DNA from: Cryptomeria japonica
Lineage: Eukaryota; Streptophyta; Pinopsida; Cupressales; Cupressaceae
Direction: 5' to 3'
NCBI RefSeq assembly: GCF_030272615.1
Contig: NC_081406.1
Location: 482,267,900-482,331,899, forward strand
DNA: 64,000 bases
The position numbers and the translations under genes are program-made. Shown piece by piece: positions 49,067-61,600 of the stretch (its first letter is position 1; each line of letters starts with the position of its first letter). A model generated the notes under the pieces. That model was not told where the DNA came from and made no database searches. It saw only the letters and a program-made list of their open reading frames with translations.

Positions 49067-49079
49067 AAAGAGGGGCAAA
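49067..49079 (+). other. Polypurine tract of the LTR-A element
   Basis: AAAGAGGGGCAAA immediately before TGTAGACACC of LTR-A copy 2. Confidence 0.7.
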
Positions 49080-50204
49080 TGTAGACACCTAAAAATGTCT
49101 CATTAATTCTAAACTAATTATTCGTCTATTTAATTAAGTAATTCTTTAATTATTTGATTAAACTAACTATTTCTTCTAATCATCATCCTTCAACACTTCT
49201 AATTATTCTATTTCTATTCTCAAATCATTCTAATCAGTTAACCATATCTTAATTATTAATTAAATATCAATTATATAATTAATTATGATCTATTCCTTAG
49301 TTAAATAATCTTTATTATTTAATTAATTCTATTTCCTAAGTTTAAATAATTTCATTTAAATTAATTAACTTATTCCTCCAATTCCCCAAATTATAATTTC
49401 AACTAGTTCCATCCAATTTCATTCCATATTTCCCCAAATTCTAATTTCATATCATTTCATCTAATTTCATATCACTAAATTCACATTTTCCCCAAATATG
49501 AATTTCAGTTAATTTCATGTGCATTTCAACATTTGAATGACCAAATTCAAATTCAAATTGAAAATGAAAATAAAATTCAATTTCAAATTCCTACGACACA
49601 TACTAAATTCAGAACTGATTGATCAAATCAGTTAACTCATCAATCATCCTTTTTAACTCTCAATCACCTTTTTCTAACTAATCCATCTATTCAGTCTACT
49701 GATCAATCAATCCACTTATCTCTCCAATCAATTTAGTCTTCTAATCAATCAATCCAATCAAATAGCTAGTCTATTCAGTCTACTGGTCAATCAATTGAGT
49801 TCACTCTCCAATCAATTGAGTTAACAAATCAATCAATTGAGTTCATTGATCAATCTAAATCAATTATCTGTCAATCAACACTCAAGCTCTATTTCTCACC
49901 CCCTTTGTGTTGAAAATCTATAAATTTAACCTCTCTTCTCAATTTAGTCTAGAATCACAAAATCAGAGTCTTCAAAACATTTGTATGTAGGAAATTGGTG
50001 CAATACCTGAGAGCCATCAACCATGCAAATTGGAGAAGAACAATGGAAGCAAAGATGTAGAATGAGGGAGTTTCTATTTGAATGCATTTCTCATTTCTTG
50101 TATTGATTTTCATTGATTATGTTTGAAGCTTGTTAATTATTTGAGAATTGGTGATTCATTCTTATTTTCTAATTAGCTTAATACATTCATGATATTCAGG
50201 CATA
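49080..50204 (+). repeat. LTR-A copy 2
   Basis: Direct copy of 30174-31352, with about 6% differences by eye and one fewer 42 bp minisatellite unit. Confidence 0.88.
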
Positions 50205-50492
50205 GAAATAGAAACCACCATCCAAAACCACCCACAACAACCCCAAACCACCCAAACAAACTAATAACCAAAAAACCACTAATCTGCACCCGTCTAACGA
50301 GCAATCCACATTCATGTAAGCATTAATCAAGCATCAAAAAATCTTGTTACATCTTTCCAAAACCAAAAATTATTGACAAATTTGAAATAACAGTCCACAA
50401 CAGAAATGTAACTATAAGTTTCTGAAACTATAAACTAAAAATATACACATGGCTTACTAAAAATGTGGGTCCTAGGGACCCCAACATGAATA
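50205..50492. other. No gene; AC-rich flank
   Basis: ACCACCC / AACCACC-rich stretch to about 50270, then unique AT-rich sequence. Confidence 0.5.
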
Positions 50493-51113
50493 TCAATGTG
50501 CCTCCTCCTCCATCTTCATCACCCTTGTAGTTGCTTCTCCATTCATTCCAACTGTTACATCCCTATCTCCAATCACAGGTAATGCTCGAGGTACATTGCT
50601 CGCAACCATAGCCCCTGCCACACGTCTGGTTCACGGCCTCAACCTTTGACCCTGCAGTTCCTCCTCCCTTGCATCCACTCAAGCTTGTTGAACTATCTCT
50701 TCTAGCTCCAAGATTTGGCTATAAAGCTGTAGTGCCTCCCACCCGTGCCTCACCAATTCTCGAAAATGAGCCTTCACAGCTTCCCACCTCCTAAGAATAG
50801 GAATGTACATACACCTAATTCAAAGTTCTACCCGCTCCTTTGGAATTCCTTCCAAGATGTTAAAACCTTTCCTCGACACTGCCCACTCAAGCAACGAGTC
50901 CAATTTCAATAGATAATCTTTTGGCATAGTTGCCCTCAACACCTTCCTGACCTCCTCACACGAGGTACCCAATTCTAACCCCCATGCAAGTATGAGAAAA
51001 TAAACATCCGCCCTTGAGTGATATTTGTGATCAATAACCGCCACCTCTTCTCCCAACACCAATTGCACTGCCTTCAGGAACAAGGGCTCCCTCGACTTAA
51101 ACATAGTCTGCAA
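50493..51113 (-). pseudogene. Decayed reading frame of unknown family
   Basis: One minus-strand frame (about 207 codons from the chosen start) with three internal TGA codons, near 50820, 50693 and 50639, each where a CGA Arg codon would fit. Visible parts: ALVLA-like hydrophobic-amphipathic block (VDVYFLILAWGLELG is actually ADVYFLILAWGLELG), a Trp/Leu-rich helix (LRRWEAVKAHFRELVRHGWE) and an EELQGQRLRP tail. No known domain is recognised. It lies downstream of the RNase H remnant on the same strand, so it may belong to the same dead retroelement or be a host gene fragment. Confidence 0.5.
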
Positions 51114-51389
51114 TCATCTCTCTTGAATCTACCCCCAAAATGTTGGCATTAATTTGTTGGTTTTGAGCATGAAATTAGCTTCCATAGCATCTGCCACCTT
51201 CAAAATTGCCTTCTTCTCTCCCAAAACCACACCTTCCATCTCCAATAGTCGCAAAACATCCACAATGAAAGTAACTTCAAATTAAAACTTTCCATAAATG
51301 CATCCTCCATCGCCACTGCATTATTCCTCAATATTAATTATCCTTATTAGTATAAATTTTGCACACTCCATCCGGTTGTACGAACAAAT

Positions 51390-51930
51390 TCAAACATTTA
51401 AATCATGCCAATGGACCATGTTATCATCCTTGTCCCACCACTTCATCATACCTTTGTCCAACTCACATGCCATGTTGGAAAGCATATATGTTATCTCATT
51501 ACCACCTCTTCTGACATGGGTTATACATAAGTCTTGAAAAATGGATAATTTTGATATAATCAAAGCTATAAGCTTGTTCAATCGCCAATTCAGGATTTAT
51601 TTATTCATAATTCCATTCACTACTATCTTAGAATCTCCTTCTAAATGAACCTTCAAAATCTTCATATTAACTACTAACTCGACTGCTAATGAAGTGGTAT
51701 GTGCTTCCGCTTCATTATTAGATCCATCTTGTAATCTATTTGCACCCTTGAAGAGGAGAACTCCACATTCATCCCAAGCCACACATCCTGCCCCCGATAT
51801 ACCCAGATTACCCCTAGATGCCCCATCAAAATTAAATTTAATCCACCCCTAGTCTAGTTTGCTCCATGGTACCAACATATTACTCTGATCTTCACCGAAA
51901 GAATGAACACTTGGGAACCCATGAACGAGT
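51390..51930 (-). pseudogene. RNase H-like (RVT_3) domain remnant
   Basis: Minus strand from about 51930: WIKFNFDGASRGNLGISGAG, then NNEAEAHTTSLAVEL and VHLEGDSKIVVN; the active-site acidic residues of the FDGAS, NNEAE and EGDS motifs are visible. The C-terminal part (ITHVRRGGNEITYMLSNMAC, to 51390) continues in another frame, so a frameshift lies near 51590; a stop precedes WIKFNF. This type occurs at the C terminus of plant LINEs and as stand-alone host-like genes. Confidence 0.8.
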
Positions 51931-52348
51931 CTAATTATTTAATATTTTTATTTTCAATTTATCATATAGCTTTATCTAAACATATTATTAATTTGTTAAG
52001 AAAGTGTGAATGACATTAAAAACATTTAAAGAAGGAATAAAATTAATCATACCATTTAGACCATGATGGAAATAATAACCTAATTGCTCACCAACATTTA
52101 AACTAAACTACCACCATGTAAATATCTTTCTTCCTTTTTCTCAAATATTATTGAGTATGCTGGAATTAGGTCTTTTCACGATCATGGCATTAGCATTAAA
52201 TTTGACATTTTATACCTAACATCGATGTAGACTTTGTATGGTGATTATATACAAAAACTTTATGATATGCACACTTTGTAGTTAAATATTAACATATTTT
52301 ATATTATAATATAATTATATACAATCTTTCCCCATCCATCACTCTCTG

Positions 52349-52391
<43 letters not shown>

Positions 52392-53286
52392 CCCATATCT
52401 ATCTCTAGATTCATCTATATATCTCCTAGATCATTATCTCCTTACTCATCTCTCTTTTTCTCTCTCTTCTCCCCTCTATCTCTCCATCTTTTTATCCCTC
52501 TCACTTCATCAGCTCGATTATCTTTTTTATTTAGCAATTTTATTTTAATTGTGTTTGGATCCATGCAATTGAATACGTAATTGATTTGATGTTACCACTT
52601 CTTTAAAACCTTTGTTTCACAAACAACATCATTTGCTAAATGGCCTACCAATTGACCTCACACATTGCACAAATGTATGCAAAAATAGACCCAATTTTTT
52701 TGTAATTGACTTTCTACACCTCTTACATCACCGAGAATAAAGATGAAGTTTGATGTTGGCAATAGGATGCCATGATTTATCGTGATGTAAATCTATTTGG
52801 AGAAAACTTCAAATTTATGAGAGATAGGCATAAGAAATTATTGCCTAAAATAAATTAATGTTTAACTATTTCGTTTAATTTTTTTAATTTAAAAATGCAT
52901 ATATTTCCATTTAAATTTTATGAGTCAATATAAAAAATATTTTGTTTCATTTTTGAGTTAATATAAAAAATAAATAAATATTTCATCAATGGGAAATGAA
53001 TGCTCATAATGTTGTTCTTAATTTTTAATGCAATATTTACTTTTTTTTAATTGTCAAGTATTTGCCATTAATAAAATATATTCTTACAATTATTTAAATA
53101 TTGAAATATCAAATTTACATAATATATGGGTGGGAATAAATATTAAAAAGTTACAATCAATTTTAAAATTAAATAAAATTTATACAATTAGTATTTTTTA
53201 TAATTAAATCTTTTGTGTTTATTATGAGAAGTTGGACAAAAAAATTATGAGTTTTAAATATCTTAATATTTTAACCACGAAAATAT
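51931..53286. other. No gene; AT-rich with (CT)n microsatellite
   Basis: No supportable ORF. An uninterrupted CT repeat lies at 52351-52386. The right part (52850-53280) is highly AT-rich and probably flanks the Tat 3' LTR. Confidence 0.6.
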
Positions 53287-54951
53287 ATGTTTGTGTGGGA
53301 GAAACAGCGAGACTAGGTTATCATGCCCTAATCCTATCTTTTGACACACATTACGGAATACAAAAGAGCCTAGAGGTATCACACAATTGGCTACTTCTTT
53401 TTGTGAAAGAGAGAGCCACGGGCTACCTATTAGGATTTCTATTCCTTTGTTGTAATTGAAAGGTAAGATTATGCAAGTTCAATTCCTAACCCTAAAATGC
53501 AAGTATGAGCTAACAACAAGATTACAGAATTGAACTTAAACAATGGAAAGCTGTAAAAACAAGGATAAAACAAGAATGCAGATGCGTACTCGGAGTCAAA
53601 ATCTGATTGAAAATGTTCGGGACAGGGGCGCGGGCGCCACTGTCCTGATTCTGTCCCAGAACTGCACCTGAAACTGCTGTTTTGCACTCTGGAAAACTGT
53701 CTGAAATGCTGTCTGTCAGGAGGACCAGGGTGCCCAGCGCCTCTGTCCCAAGGACCAGGGTGCCCAGCGCCCCTATCCTGGTAGGACCAGGGCACCCCAC
53801 GCCCCTGTCCTGGTCTTTGGCTCTGCAATTTGGTGTGGGGTGCTGTCTCGACCTGCTTTTCCCGGATCTGTAACCTGCGGTGGCGTCCGAGTCCCGAAAC
53901 CTGCACTTATATCTGAAAAAGGGTGTTTGGGCGGCTATATAGGGTTTTACCTTAGTCAAACCCCCGCTTCGGTGATTTCCACCTCCACGAATAGCCAAGT
54001 TGTATTGTAAAAGTAATGTGTGTGCAGACCTTGTGTGTGTGCAAGATCTAAAATGCAAGTAAGCAAACTAGAGCAACCTAGAAAGTAAACCCTAATTGCT
54101 TGTAAATGATAATGTAAATGCTCTAAATCAAGATGCAAAGTGATCTAAAGCATGAATAAATGAGATATTGAAGCTTATGCAAAGACATGAAAACAACATG
54201 AAATCATACCCAACCACCAAGGGAGGGGTACAAGCCAATCTTCAGTCGGTAATCTCCTATTGTTCTTCAATGTCTTCCAAGCCCTAAATGGATGAATAGA
54301 ATTGATAAATGCTTGATAGAGGGATGTTGAATATTGTTGAAGTCTTCAAAGATCTACTCTTTCGCTGCATATGAGGTTCCTGAAAACAAAATTCCGATCC
54401 CTTCAAATGAAGAAAGAGAGCTCTTATGTATGAAACCCTAGGTCGCAATTTCGTCTTTTGGCCGACCTAGAGATTGAATCTCCCACCAATTTCTTGGGGT
54501 TAAGCTTTATTTTATGATTGGATTGTGCTCCTAAAATTTCAGGAAAAATATCCGGGACTGTGTGCACTCCGGGCGCCATGGTCTCGACAACTTTTCACCA
54601 AATTTTCAGGGCCGTCAGATATGATTATTTTAGAGGGAATCCCGAAGTTACAGGTGATTTTGAGATGTTTTGACCCCCGAAATCAAGCCCCCAAGTTTGA
54701 AATAGGACTTAATTAGGGTTTTTGATTAGACGATGTATTGGAGGAATAACATGAAAAGGGGCACACTTTAACGAAAGGGCCTGACTTTATGATGTGAAGG
54801 ATGATGAAATAAGACCTTAGACCTAATTAATTTGATTAATTAAGTGCTAAAGGGAAAATGCAATGCGAAATGCAAACCGCGCCAAGGCGGGTGCTAAACT
54901 GGGTGTGAAATTGTATTGCCTTAGCAAGTGCGTACAATTTATGACGCTACA
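53287..54951 (-). repeat. 3' LTR of the Tat element (lower boundary approximate)
   Basis: On the minus strand it begins TGTAGCGTCATAAATTG at 54951, right after AAGTGGGGGCTAAA. The lower end cannot be fixed without the other LTR. Contains GC-rich minisatellite units at 53721-53814. ORFs inside it show no family signature. Confidence 0.6.
53721..53814 (+). repeat. 30-32 bp minisatellite, 3 copies
   Basis: Units start at 53721, 53751 and 53783: AGGACCAGGGTGCCCAGCGC followed by CCCTGTCCTGGT or a variant. Confidence 0.85.
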
Positions 54952-54966
54952 TTTAGCCCCCACTTT
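54952..54966 (-). other. Polypurine tract of the Tat element
   Basis: On the minus strand AAGTGGGGGCTAAA directly before the LTR start. Confidence 0.8.
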
Positions 54967-55531
54967 AGCGGTCATATGAGTACTATGTGCATATGCAAGC
55001 TAAAGTACAGAAAGTAAACATCATTTGAAAAAGGATATATCCATAAGTTGTCGGACGAAGCCCCCAGCGGTATCTGCAGTACACAGTTAGGAACCGCACC
55101 CTACAAAACACACGTTAGATCACAAAATCACCTAATTCTTACTAAGGAAAGTGATGAAACTTGTGAGTAGCTATATGCCCCCCCTATTTCGACTTGCTTA
55201 TTAGGGAGGTGAAACAGGGTAGCATGTTTACTTACGACAAATTGTGTAAGAGAGTAGTGATGAGGGGTGTTCACTAAAAAGGCTTCATCAGAGCACTTTT
55301 TGGAACATCTCGAGAGTAGGGGAATGAAAATACGATTCCTATGCAACAAACGGTTCAAAAATTGCATCTCCCAAACTCAAGTTATGATGAAATGAGTGAT
55401 AGAGGAAAATTAGGGTTTTGAAAGTAAATGTAAAAGAATGAAAGTATATACCTTTGAAAGTGACATTTGCATTTGTCACTTTGTTGATTCTGAGTATTGT
55501 CTATTGCAGCGGAGCCCACATAGCCATCATC
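54967..55531. other. Spacer between the Tat polypurine tract and the PMD gene
   Basis: Would hold the promoter of the plus-strand PMD gene; no TATA box is assigned with confidence. Confidence 0.4.
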
Positions 55532-55612
55532 ATGCCTTCACGATGACTGGAGCATCCCACGAGGATTGAGATCCTGCGATAGGCCGTGATCGACGACGAG
55601 CCACTGGACGAG

Positions 55613-55901
55613 GTGAGTTGACTGAACGTTGACTTTTGATTTTCTGCATTTGACTTTCTGTGATCGTTTGCGGGCCTTGGAATCTGACCGTGGGTCCCAC
55701 ACAGGGTGCCATGGTCCCTGTGGGGTGCCATGGTCCCTTCAGGGTGCCATGGTCCCTGTGGGGCGCCATGATCCCCTCAGGGCGCCATGGTCCCAATCAG
55801 GACTTGGTGAGAGATACCAGAGTTAGCATATGATGTTCGACAGTTTGCATGAATGATTTTGATGATTGAGTACTGATTACGGTTATGTTTTTGTGTTGTA
55901 G
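55613..55901 (+). other. Inferred intron 1 of the PMD gene
   Basis: Donor GACGAG|GTGAGT and acceptor TTTTTGTGTTGTAG|GG; phase 0 on both sides. It contains the 19 bp minisatellite. Confidence 0.6.
55705..55799 (+). repeat. 19 bp minisatellite, 5 copies
   Basis: Unit GGTGCCATGGTCCCTGTGG or close variants starting at 55705, 55724, 55743, 55762 and 55781, centred on the palindrome CCATGG. Confidence 0.92.
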
Positions 55902-57517
55902 GGTCTCCCATATATGAGAGAGCATACGGCGGGGCAGATTCTTTGCAGTTTGCGAGATCAGATTCCCCGGCTGACTCAAGCAGAGAGAGACACATTGTCG
56001 ATCGTGGGTTTATGGTCTATGATTCTTATGCCGGCCATTCGATTTCATCCTGCGATGCTGATAGCACTCATGGAGCGATGGGATCCTGACACATGCACGT
56101 TCCAGCTTCTAGTAGGGGAGATGACAGTGACACTTGAGGATGTGTACCACATTCTTCGCCTACCGATCAGAGGAGCTATCGTGACATATGCGACCGATCG
56201 GTCAGTAGAGGATCATCAGAGGGAGCAAGTATATTGCATAGGGAGAGTCATGCCGAGTGAGATGAGAGGTCGTATCATGATCAGCTGGCTCTTACATCCT
56301 ACAGGAGAGGTGCCCCTCATGAGACGTCTTATGATAGCCATCATTGCATTAGCTGTCTACCCTAATGGGTGAGGTACGCACATGCATGGGGGTCTCACAT
56401 GGTGCATCAGGGCTATGGAGAGACATAGGAGAGTATATGCCTGGGCTCGGAGTATGCTTGCACATCTCTATCACGACCTCGAGGAGTATGTTTTCAGACA
56501 GGGTTGCAGTTTGATGACATGCACACTTCTGCAGGTGTGGATATTTGAACACTTTACATGCACCAGGCCTGTCGGCTATCCGATGAGTGCGGCTAGCGAG
56601 CGACCTAGGGTATTTGCTTATCCACTTACCAGCGAGTGGAGATTTGGAGATCTATTGTATTGGAGAGTGACATTTGACAGATTGACAGCTGAGGTGACTT
56701 TTTGGAGACCATATCTACGGATGCACAGATGGGATGGGATGGAGAGACAGTTAGCATGTTTACAGAGGAACCGCCTTCTGAGAGGGCGATATCCACACAT
56801 CATAGTCCCATTCTACTTTGACCGAGTACGGAGGCAGTTTGGGCTAGAGCAGTGTGTTCCAGTCAATGTACCCATCTACACTCGACACTCACGAGTCCTT
56901 CCCAGACCCCGAGCAGTAGCGAGACCTATGATAGATGATATCGAGATCACAGATATAGAGGGGTCCGACCAGGATGTGGTCACTGATTATGCTGCAGATC
57001 CCGGGGCACAACGCAGGTATCTCTCATGGTTTATGAGATCATACCTAGGGCCTATCTTTCCACCAGATCATCCGACAGGCCATCCAGGCCCATGGAGACC
57101 GAGATGAGGATCAGGGATCCAGGTCGGAGGAGGGAGAGGGTCATGAGGAGGCAGGAGATCCTGATCCACCCATAGGGGATCAGCCTAGTGCCGAGGAGGA
57201 GGAGGATGATGACATAGATATAGATGAGGAGAACGAGGATGCAGGTGAGGATGCGGACGAGGATGAGGATGATGATGAGGATAGAGATGATGAGGAGGGG
57301 TTAGATGCCGCTCCCCACCATTTAGGAGATGATACCATAGCCCTGGATCCTCCTCTTATTCCCCAAAAGGGGGAACATGAGGCGATACAGAGACCTGTTT
57401 CTAGTACGGGCCAGCCTGCACCCATTGTGCATAGATTATTCGAGCATGGGGAGCCTAGTAGTTCCCAGTCACAGATGCTACCATATCATGATCCCTACTG
57501 GCGTGAGGGAGATCCAG

Positions 57518-57597
57518 GTATAGTAAGTTTAAATTGATTGATTGATGTTTTGATGATATAAAATGGTACTAATACATGATCTGTTCTACTACTACAG
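57518..57597 (+). other. Inferred intron 2 of the PMD gene (80 bp)
   Basis: Donor CCAG|GTATAG and acceptor CTACTACTACAG|CT. This choice keeps frame (Gly-Asp-Pro-Ala-Asn); the nearby GTAAGT donor would not. Confidence 0.65.
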
Positions 57598-57998
57598 CTA
57601 ATGTGCAAGAGTGGCGTTCTCTGATCCAGCAAGCAGTGATAGATATCTCCACGACGGCGCAGATCCCTAGTTCCTCACAGGTTGCTTATAGACCTCAAGG
57701 GAACGCGGGTCAGCATGATGATTTATTTTCTCCATTTCGAGTACAGGTAGAGATATGGAGGGAGAGAGAGCGAGCTCTATCAGAGGACCTTCAGTGGGCA
57801 CAGCGTGATCTAGCAGCAGCTCAGGCCGAGGCTACCTCATATCGCGTGATCCTTATGGATAGGGATCGTAGGAGTTCCTCTCGGAGCCATTCACGATCTA
57901 TATCACGGTATACCCCTATGGGTCCACCTGCATGGCCGGATCAGGAGGGAGCTTCTAGTCGTCACTCTCCAGCCACCAGCCCTAGGGATAGGAGATGA

Positions 57999-58601
57999 TC
58001 TTATGATGTAGGGTAGGTCACATTTTGGATGTGTAGTGACCTACCTTTGTATATTGATCCACACACACACATATATATACATGCTTCTTAGTCTCAAATG
58101 TGTTATCTTTAATGTCTAAAAATAATGTGTATTTTGATTAAAGTTAATACATTTGGTAGATGTACATGTATATTCTGAATTTAATTTCCATGTGATTGAT
58201 TTCTCAATGCTCCATGATTAAATTGATACATGTGTGACTTAAAAAAAATATTTAATCAAGTACTACATTAATGATAGGGAAGAAAAATATGTGTTAAGCC
58301 TAGGAATCATATAACTAATGTGATTTAATTTGAATTTAAACACAACATGACATGATTCAGCTTAACACATAAAGATATTGTATAATATGCCAACATAATG
58401 AAAAATGTAAATCTTTTGCAGTTTACATAAAATGAATTCAAGACAAACCATAAAGTAACGAAACACGCTTGTCAGGAACAAAGCAATATAGATTAAACAA
58501 AACATCATTTAATTCCATTTGCTCTAACAAAGATATGCTAACATATTATCCAATCTTGAAGAAGTGAGAAAGGAAATAGATGAATGATAAGGAATGAGGA
58601 A
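57999..58601. other. Spacer between convergent PMD gene and pol
   Basis: AT-rich; short (AC)n/(AT)n run near 58062-58080. Could hold the 3' end signals of the PMD transcript. Confidence 0.5.
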
Positions 58602-61600
58602 TTAAGCGTAGTATCTATGCAAGTGCATAGCGTTTATAGGGTCTTTAAGAGACGTACCGTCTACACCCGCTATTTTGTAAGCACCTGATCCATAATCTTC
58701 AATAACGATATATGGTCCAAGCCAATTAGGACTAAATTTTCCCTTTTCTTCAGGTAAGGCATTCACATTGCGCTGATTCTCATAGAGCACTAAGTCACCC
58801 ACTGAGAAGGAACGTTGAATAACCTTATCATTATAGCTTCGTTGTAGAGTTTTGTGATACGCTTGAATATGCTCAAGAGCGTTTATACGTTGTTCATCAA
58901 GCATCTCAAGCTGTTGAAGTCTTTGTTCTCTATAAGCGTCGTCATCTACTATACCTCTGAGAGAAATTCTAAGTGACGGAATCTCTAATTCTAAAGGCAT
59001 AATAGCATCAGCACCATAAACAAGATTATAAGGTGTAGTTCCAGTAGCAATTCGTACGCTCGTTCGGTAGGCCCAAAGAGCATAGATTAGCTGAGTACTC
59101 CAATCCTTACCATGCTTATTCACAGTTTTACAAAGAATTTGTTCAATTATCTTATTGGATGATTCGGCTTGACCATTTGATTGAGGATAGTATGGTGTAG
59201 AAAATTGATGTTTTATATGATATTTCTCAAGGAATTTCTTCACGTCCTTGTTCTTAAATGATGTCCCATTATCAGAGATTATAGTGGAAGGTATCCCAAA
59301 TCGAGAAATAATGTTTTCTAGAAGAAATCGACAAATCACTTCAGCAGTAGTAGAGCGAAGGGGAACGACTTCTACCCACTTTGTAAAGTAATCTGTTGCG
59401 GTTATAATGAAAGTATGTCCTTGAGATGAAGGAGGGGAGATTTTACCAATAAGATCCAGCCCCCATGCAGAGAAAGGCCAAGAAGCTACATGAGAACGAA
59501 GTTCTTGGGCAGGAGCATGAATCAAATTGTTGTGTTGTTGACATTGATGACATTTCTTAACAAATGAAAAAGAATCCTGCTGCATAGTTTGCCAATAATA
59601 TCCCATGCGAAGCAATCTTTGAACCAAGGATTTGCCTCCAAAATGCCCCCCACAGGCACCTGAATGGGCCTCTTCAAGGGCAATAGGGATTTTTGATTTG
59701 TTAAGACAACGAAGGAGAAGACTGTTATAACCCCTTCGGTAAAGAACATTAGAAAGAATGATATATCTAGCGGAGAGCTTGTGAACTCTAGCCCTAGTGT
59801 TCCTATTAGCGGAATTAGGAAAGGTACCATCAGTCAAGTATCTTACGATATGCGAATACCATTCATCTGAATCTATAAAGTCACAACATGTCACCAAGCT
59901 AGAATCATCTATAATAGCTGGAGAAATAAGGTTGTGAATAACAAATTTAAGATCAACCATAGGGTCCTCTAAAGATACCAAAGAAGCCACACATGCCATT
60001 GCGTCCGCATGTCGATTATCTTTTCAAGGAACGGGTTCCATGGTGTAAGAATCAAATTTTTGTAACAAAGAGATAGCAAGGTCTTTATATTGTGATAATT
60101 TGTCTTGTTTCGCTTGATATAGTCCTGTTACTTGTCTTATAATCAGTTGAGAATCTCCAAAAATATGTACGTGTTTTATATTCAAAGCTAAGGCTGCCTT
60201 TATTCCTGCTATAAGAGCCTCATACTCAGCAATGTTATTGGTACATAGGAAATTGAGACGATAAGATAAGGTAATAGACTTCTTTGTAGGAGAAATCAGA
60301 ACAACACCTGCCCCCGATCCCGTACGACACTTAGAGCCATCAAAGTATAACTCCCAAGTTTCATCTTTCTCTGTACAAAGGATGAAGTCATCAGGAAAAG
60401 ACTCAGAGTTAGGGAAGGAGAAAGGTGAAGGGGCCTTAGCTAGGTGATCGGTCAACGCTTGCCCTTTAATTGCTCTTTGTGAAACAAATTTAAGGTCAAA
60501 TTCAGTTAACATCATAACCCACTTAGCTAGGCATCCTGATAAATCAGTTTTAGAGAAAAGATGCTTCAAAGGATCAAACTTTACCATGACGTGGACTTCT
60601 GAATTTAAGAGATAATGTCTCTATTTCTGAGTCGCAAACACCAAGGCCAAGCATTGTCTTTCTATCGCAGAATATCGGGTCTCATAATTGAGTAAGGTAC
60701 GACTTATATAATAAACCGGACACTCCTTACTGTCTTTATCATGTTGTGCCAATAATGCTGCAAGAGCATGAGTGGAAGCAGCTGTATAAAGAAGGAAGGG
60801 TTGAGAAGGTTCGGCCGATCGAAGGATAGGAGGATTAGCCAGATACATTTTTAAATCTTCAAATGCTTGCTGACAATCTTCATTCCATTGGAAAGTGATA
60901 TTCTTTTTGAGAAGTTGAGTAAAAGGAAAGGTACGATCCGCAAGTTGAGATACGAACCTATGAATAGCTTGAATCTTTCCTTGTAAGCTTTTGAGTTGAG
61001 ACACATTTCTAGGAGGTGGCATGTTGACAATAGCATCTATTTTCTTAGTATCCACCTCAATCCAACGATGCGAGACTATGAATCCTAATAGTTTTCCACT
61101 ATCCACACCAAAAACACCTTTTCGGGGATTCAAGCGCATGTGATATTTATGAATTCTTTCAAAGATTTGACGAAGGACTTTAATATGATCTATGCGGAGA
61201 ATGGATTTGGCCAAAATATCATCAACATAGTCTTCTAAAATCTTATGCATGTAATCATGAAAGATAAGGGTCATCGCTCGTTGATAAGTTGCACTGGCAT
61301 TTTTAAGTCCAAAAGGCATCATTATCCAACAAAACGTACCCCAAGGAGTGGTGAAAGCAGTTTTGAATTGATCTTGAGGGTTAATGTAAATTTGATTGTA
61401 TCCTAAAAAACCATCCATGAAGGATAACAAGGCATGTCCTGCCGTAGAATCAACTATCATGTCAATGTTTGGAAGAGGGAAATCATCTTTTAAAGAAGCC
61501 TTATTTAAATCTCGGAAATTGGTACACATTCTTATTTTATTATCTGGTTTAGCCACAGTGACAATATTTGAAATCCACGGGGAATAATCAATAGGGCGGA

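Larger units (their letters stand above)
30174..50204 (+). mobile_element. Old LTR element (LTR-A) with two nested copia insertions
   Basis: Two direct copies of an LTR-like sequence lie at 30174 and 49080, both beginning TGTAGACACC and ending at ATTCAGGCATA. The right copy follows a polypurine-like AAAGAGGGGCAAA. Between them, after removing copia A and copia B, about 7.3 kb of apparent own interior remains (36833-36975 plus 41943-49079), joined by a shared CAATTG-rich composition. No pol is recognised, so it may be non-autonomous. The base run before copy 1 is GAAAC; after copy 2 it is GAAAT, a possible decayed target duplication. GAAAC also follows copy 1, so a solo LTR plus an unrelated right copy cannot be excluded. 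Confidence 0.6.
55532..57998 (+). pseudogene. Plant mobile domain (PMD) gene, antisense to the Tat element
   Basis: Inferred exons: 55532-55612, 55902-57517, 57598-57998, with GT-AG introns and matching phases. The second exon carries the PMD: SIVGLWSMILMPAIRFHPAM, LMERWDPDTCTFQLLVGEMT, VTLEDVYHILRLPIRG and, further on, WFMRSYLGPIFP near 57040. A long Asp/Glu-rich region (57105-57300) and a C-terminal coiled coil followed by SRSHSRS-type residues complete it. Damage: TGA 55544 and TAG 55580 in exon 1, TGA 56370, and a frameshift between about 57046 and 57104. PMD proteins include Arabidopsis MAIN and MAIL1, linked to silencing and genome stability, and many transposon-borne copies. Here it lies between integrase and 3' LTR in antisense, the known position of extra ORFs in Tat elements. 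Confidence 0.8.

Noticed and set aside
53469-54058. GC-rich minus-strand ORFs of 145 and 178 codons
   Set aside because: They lie in the Tat LTR across the minisatellite; two frames are open at once, which argues for composition rather than coding.
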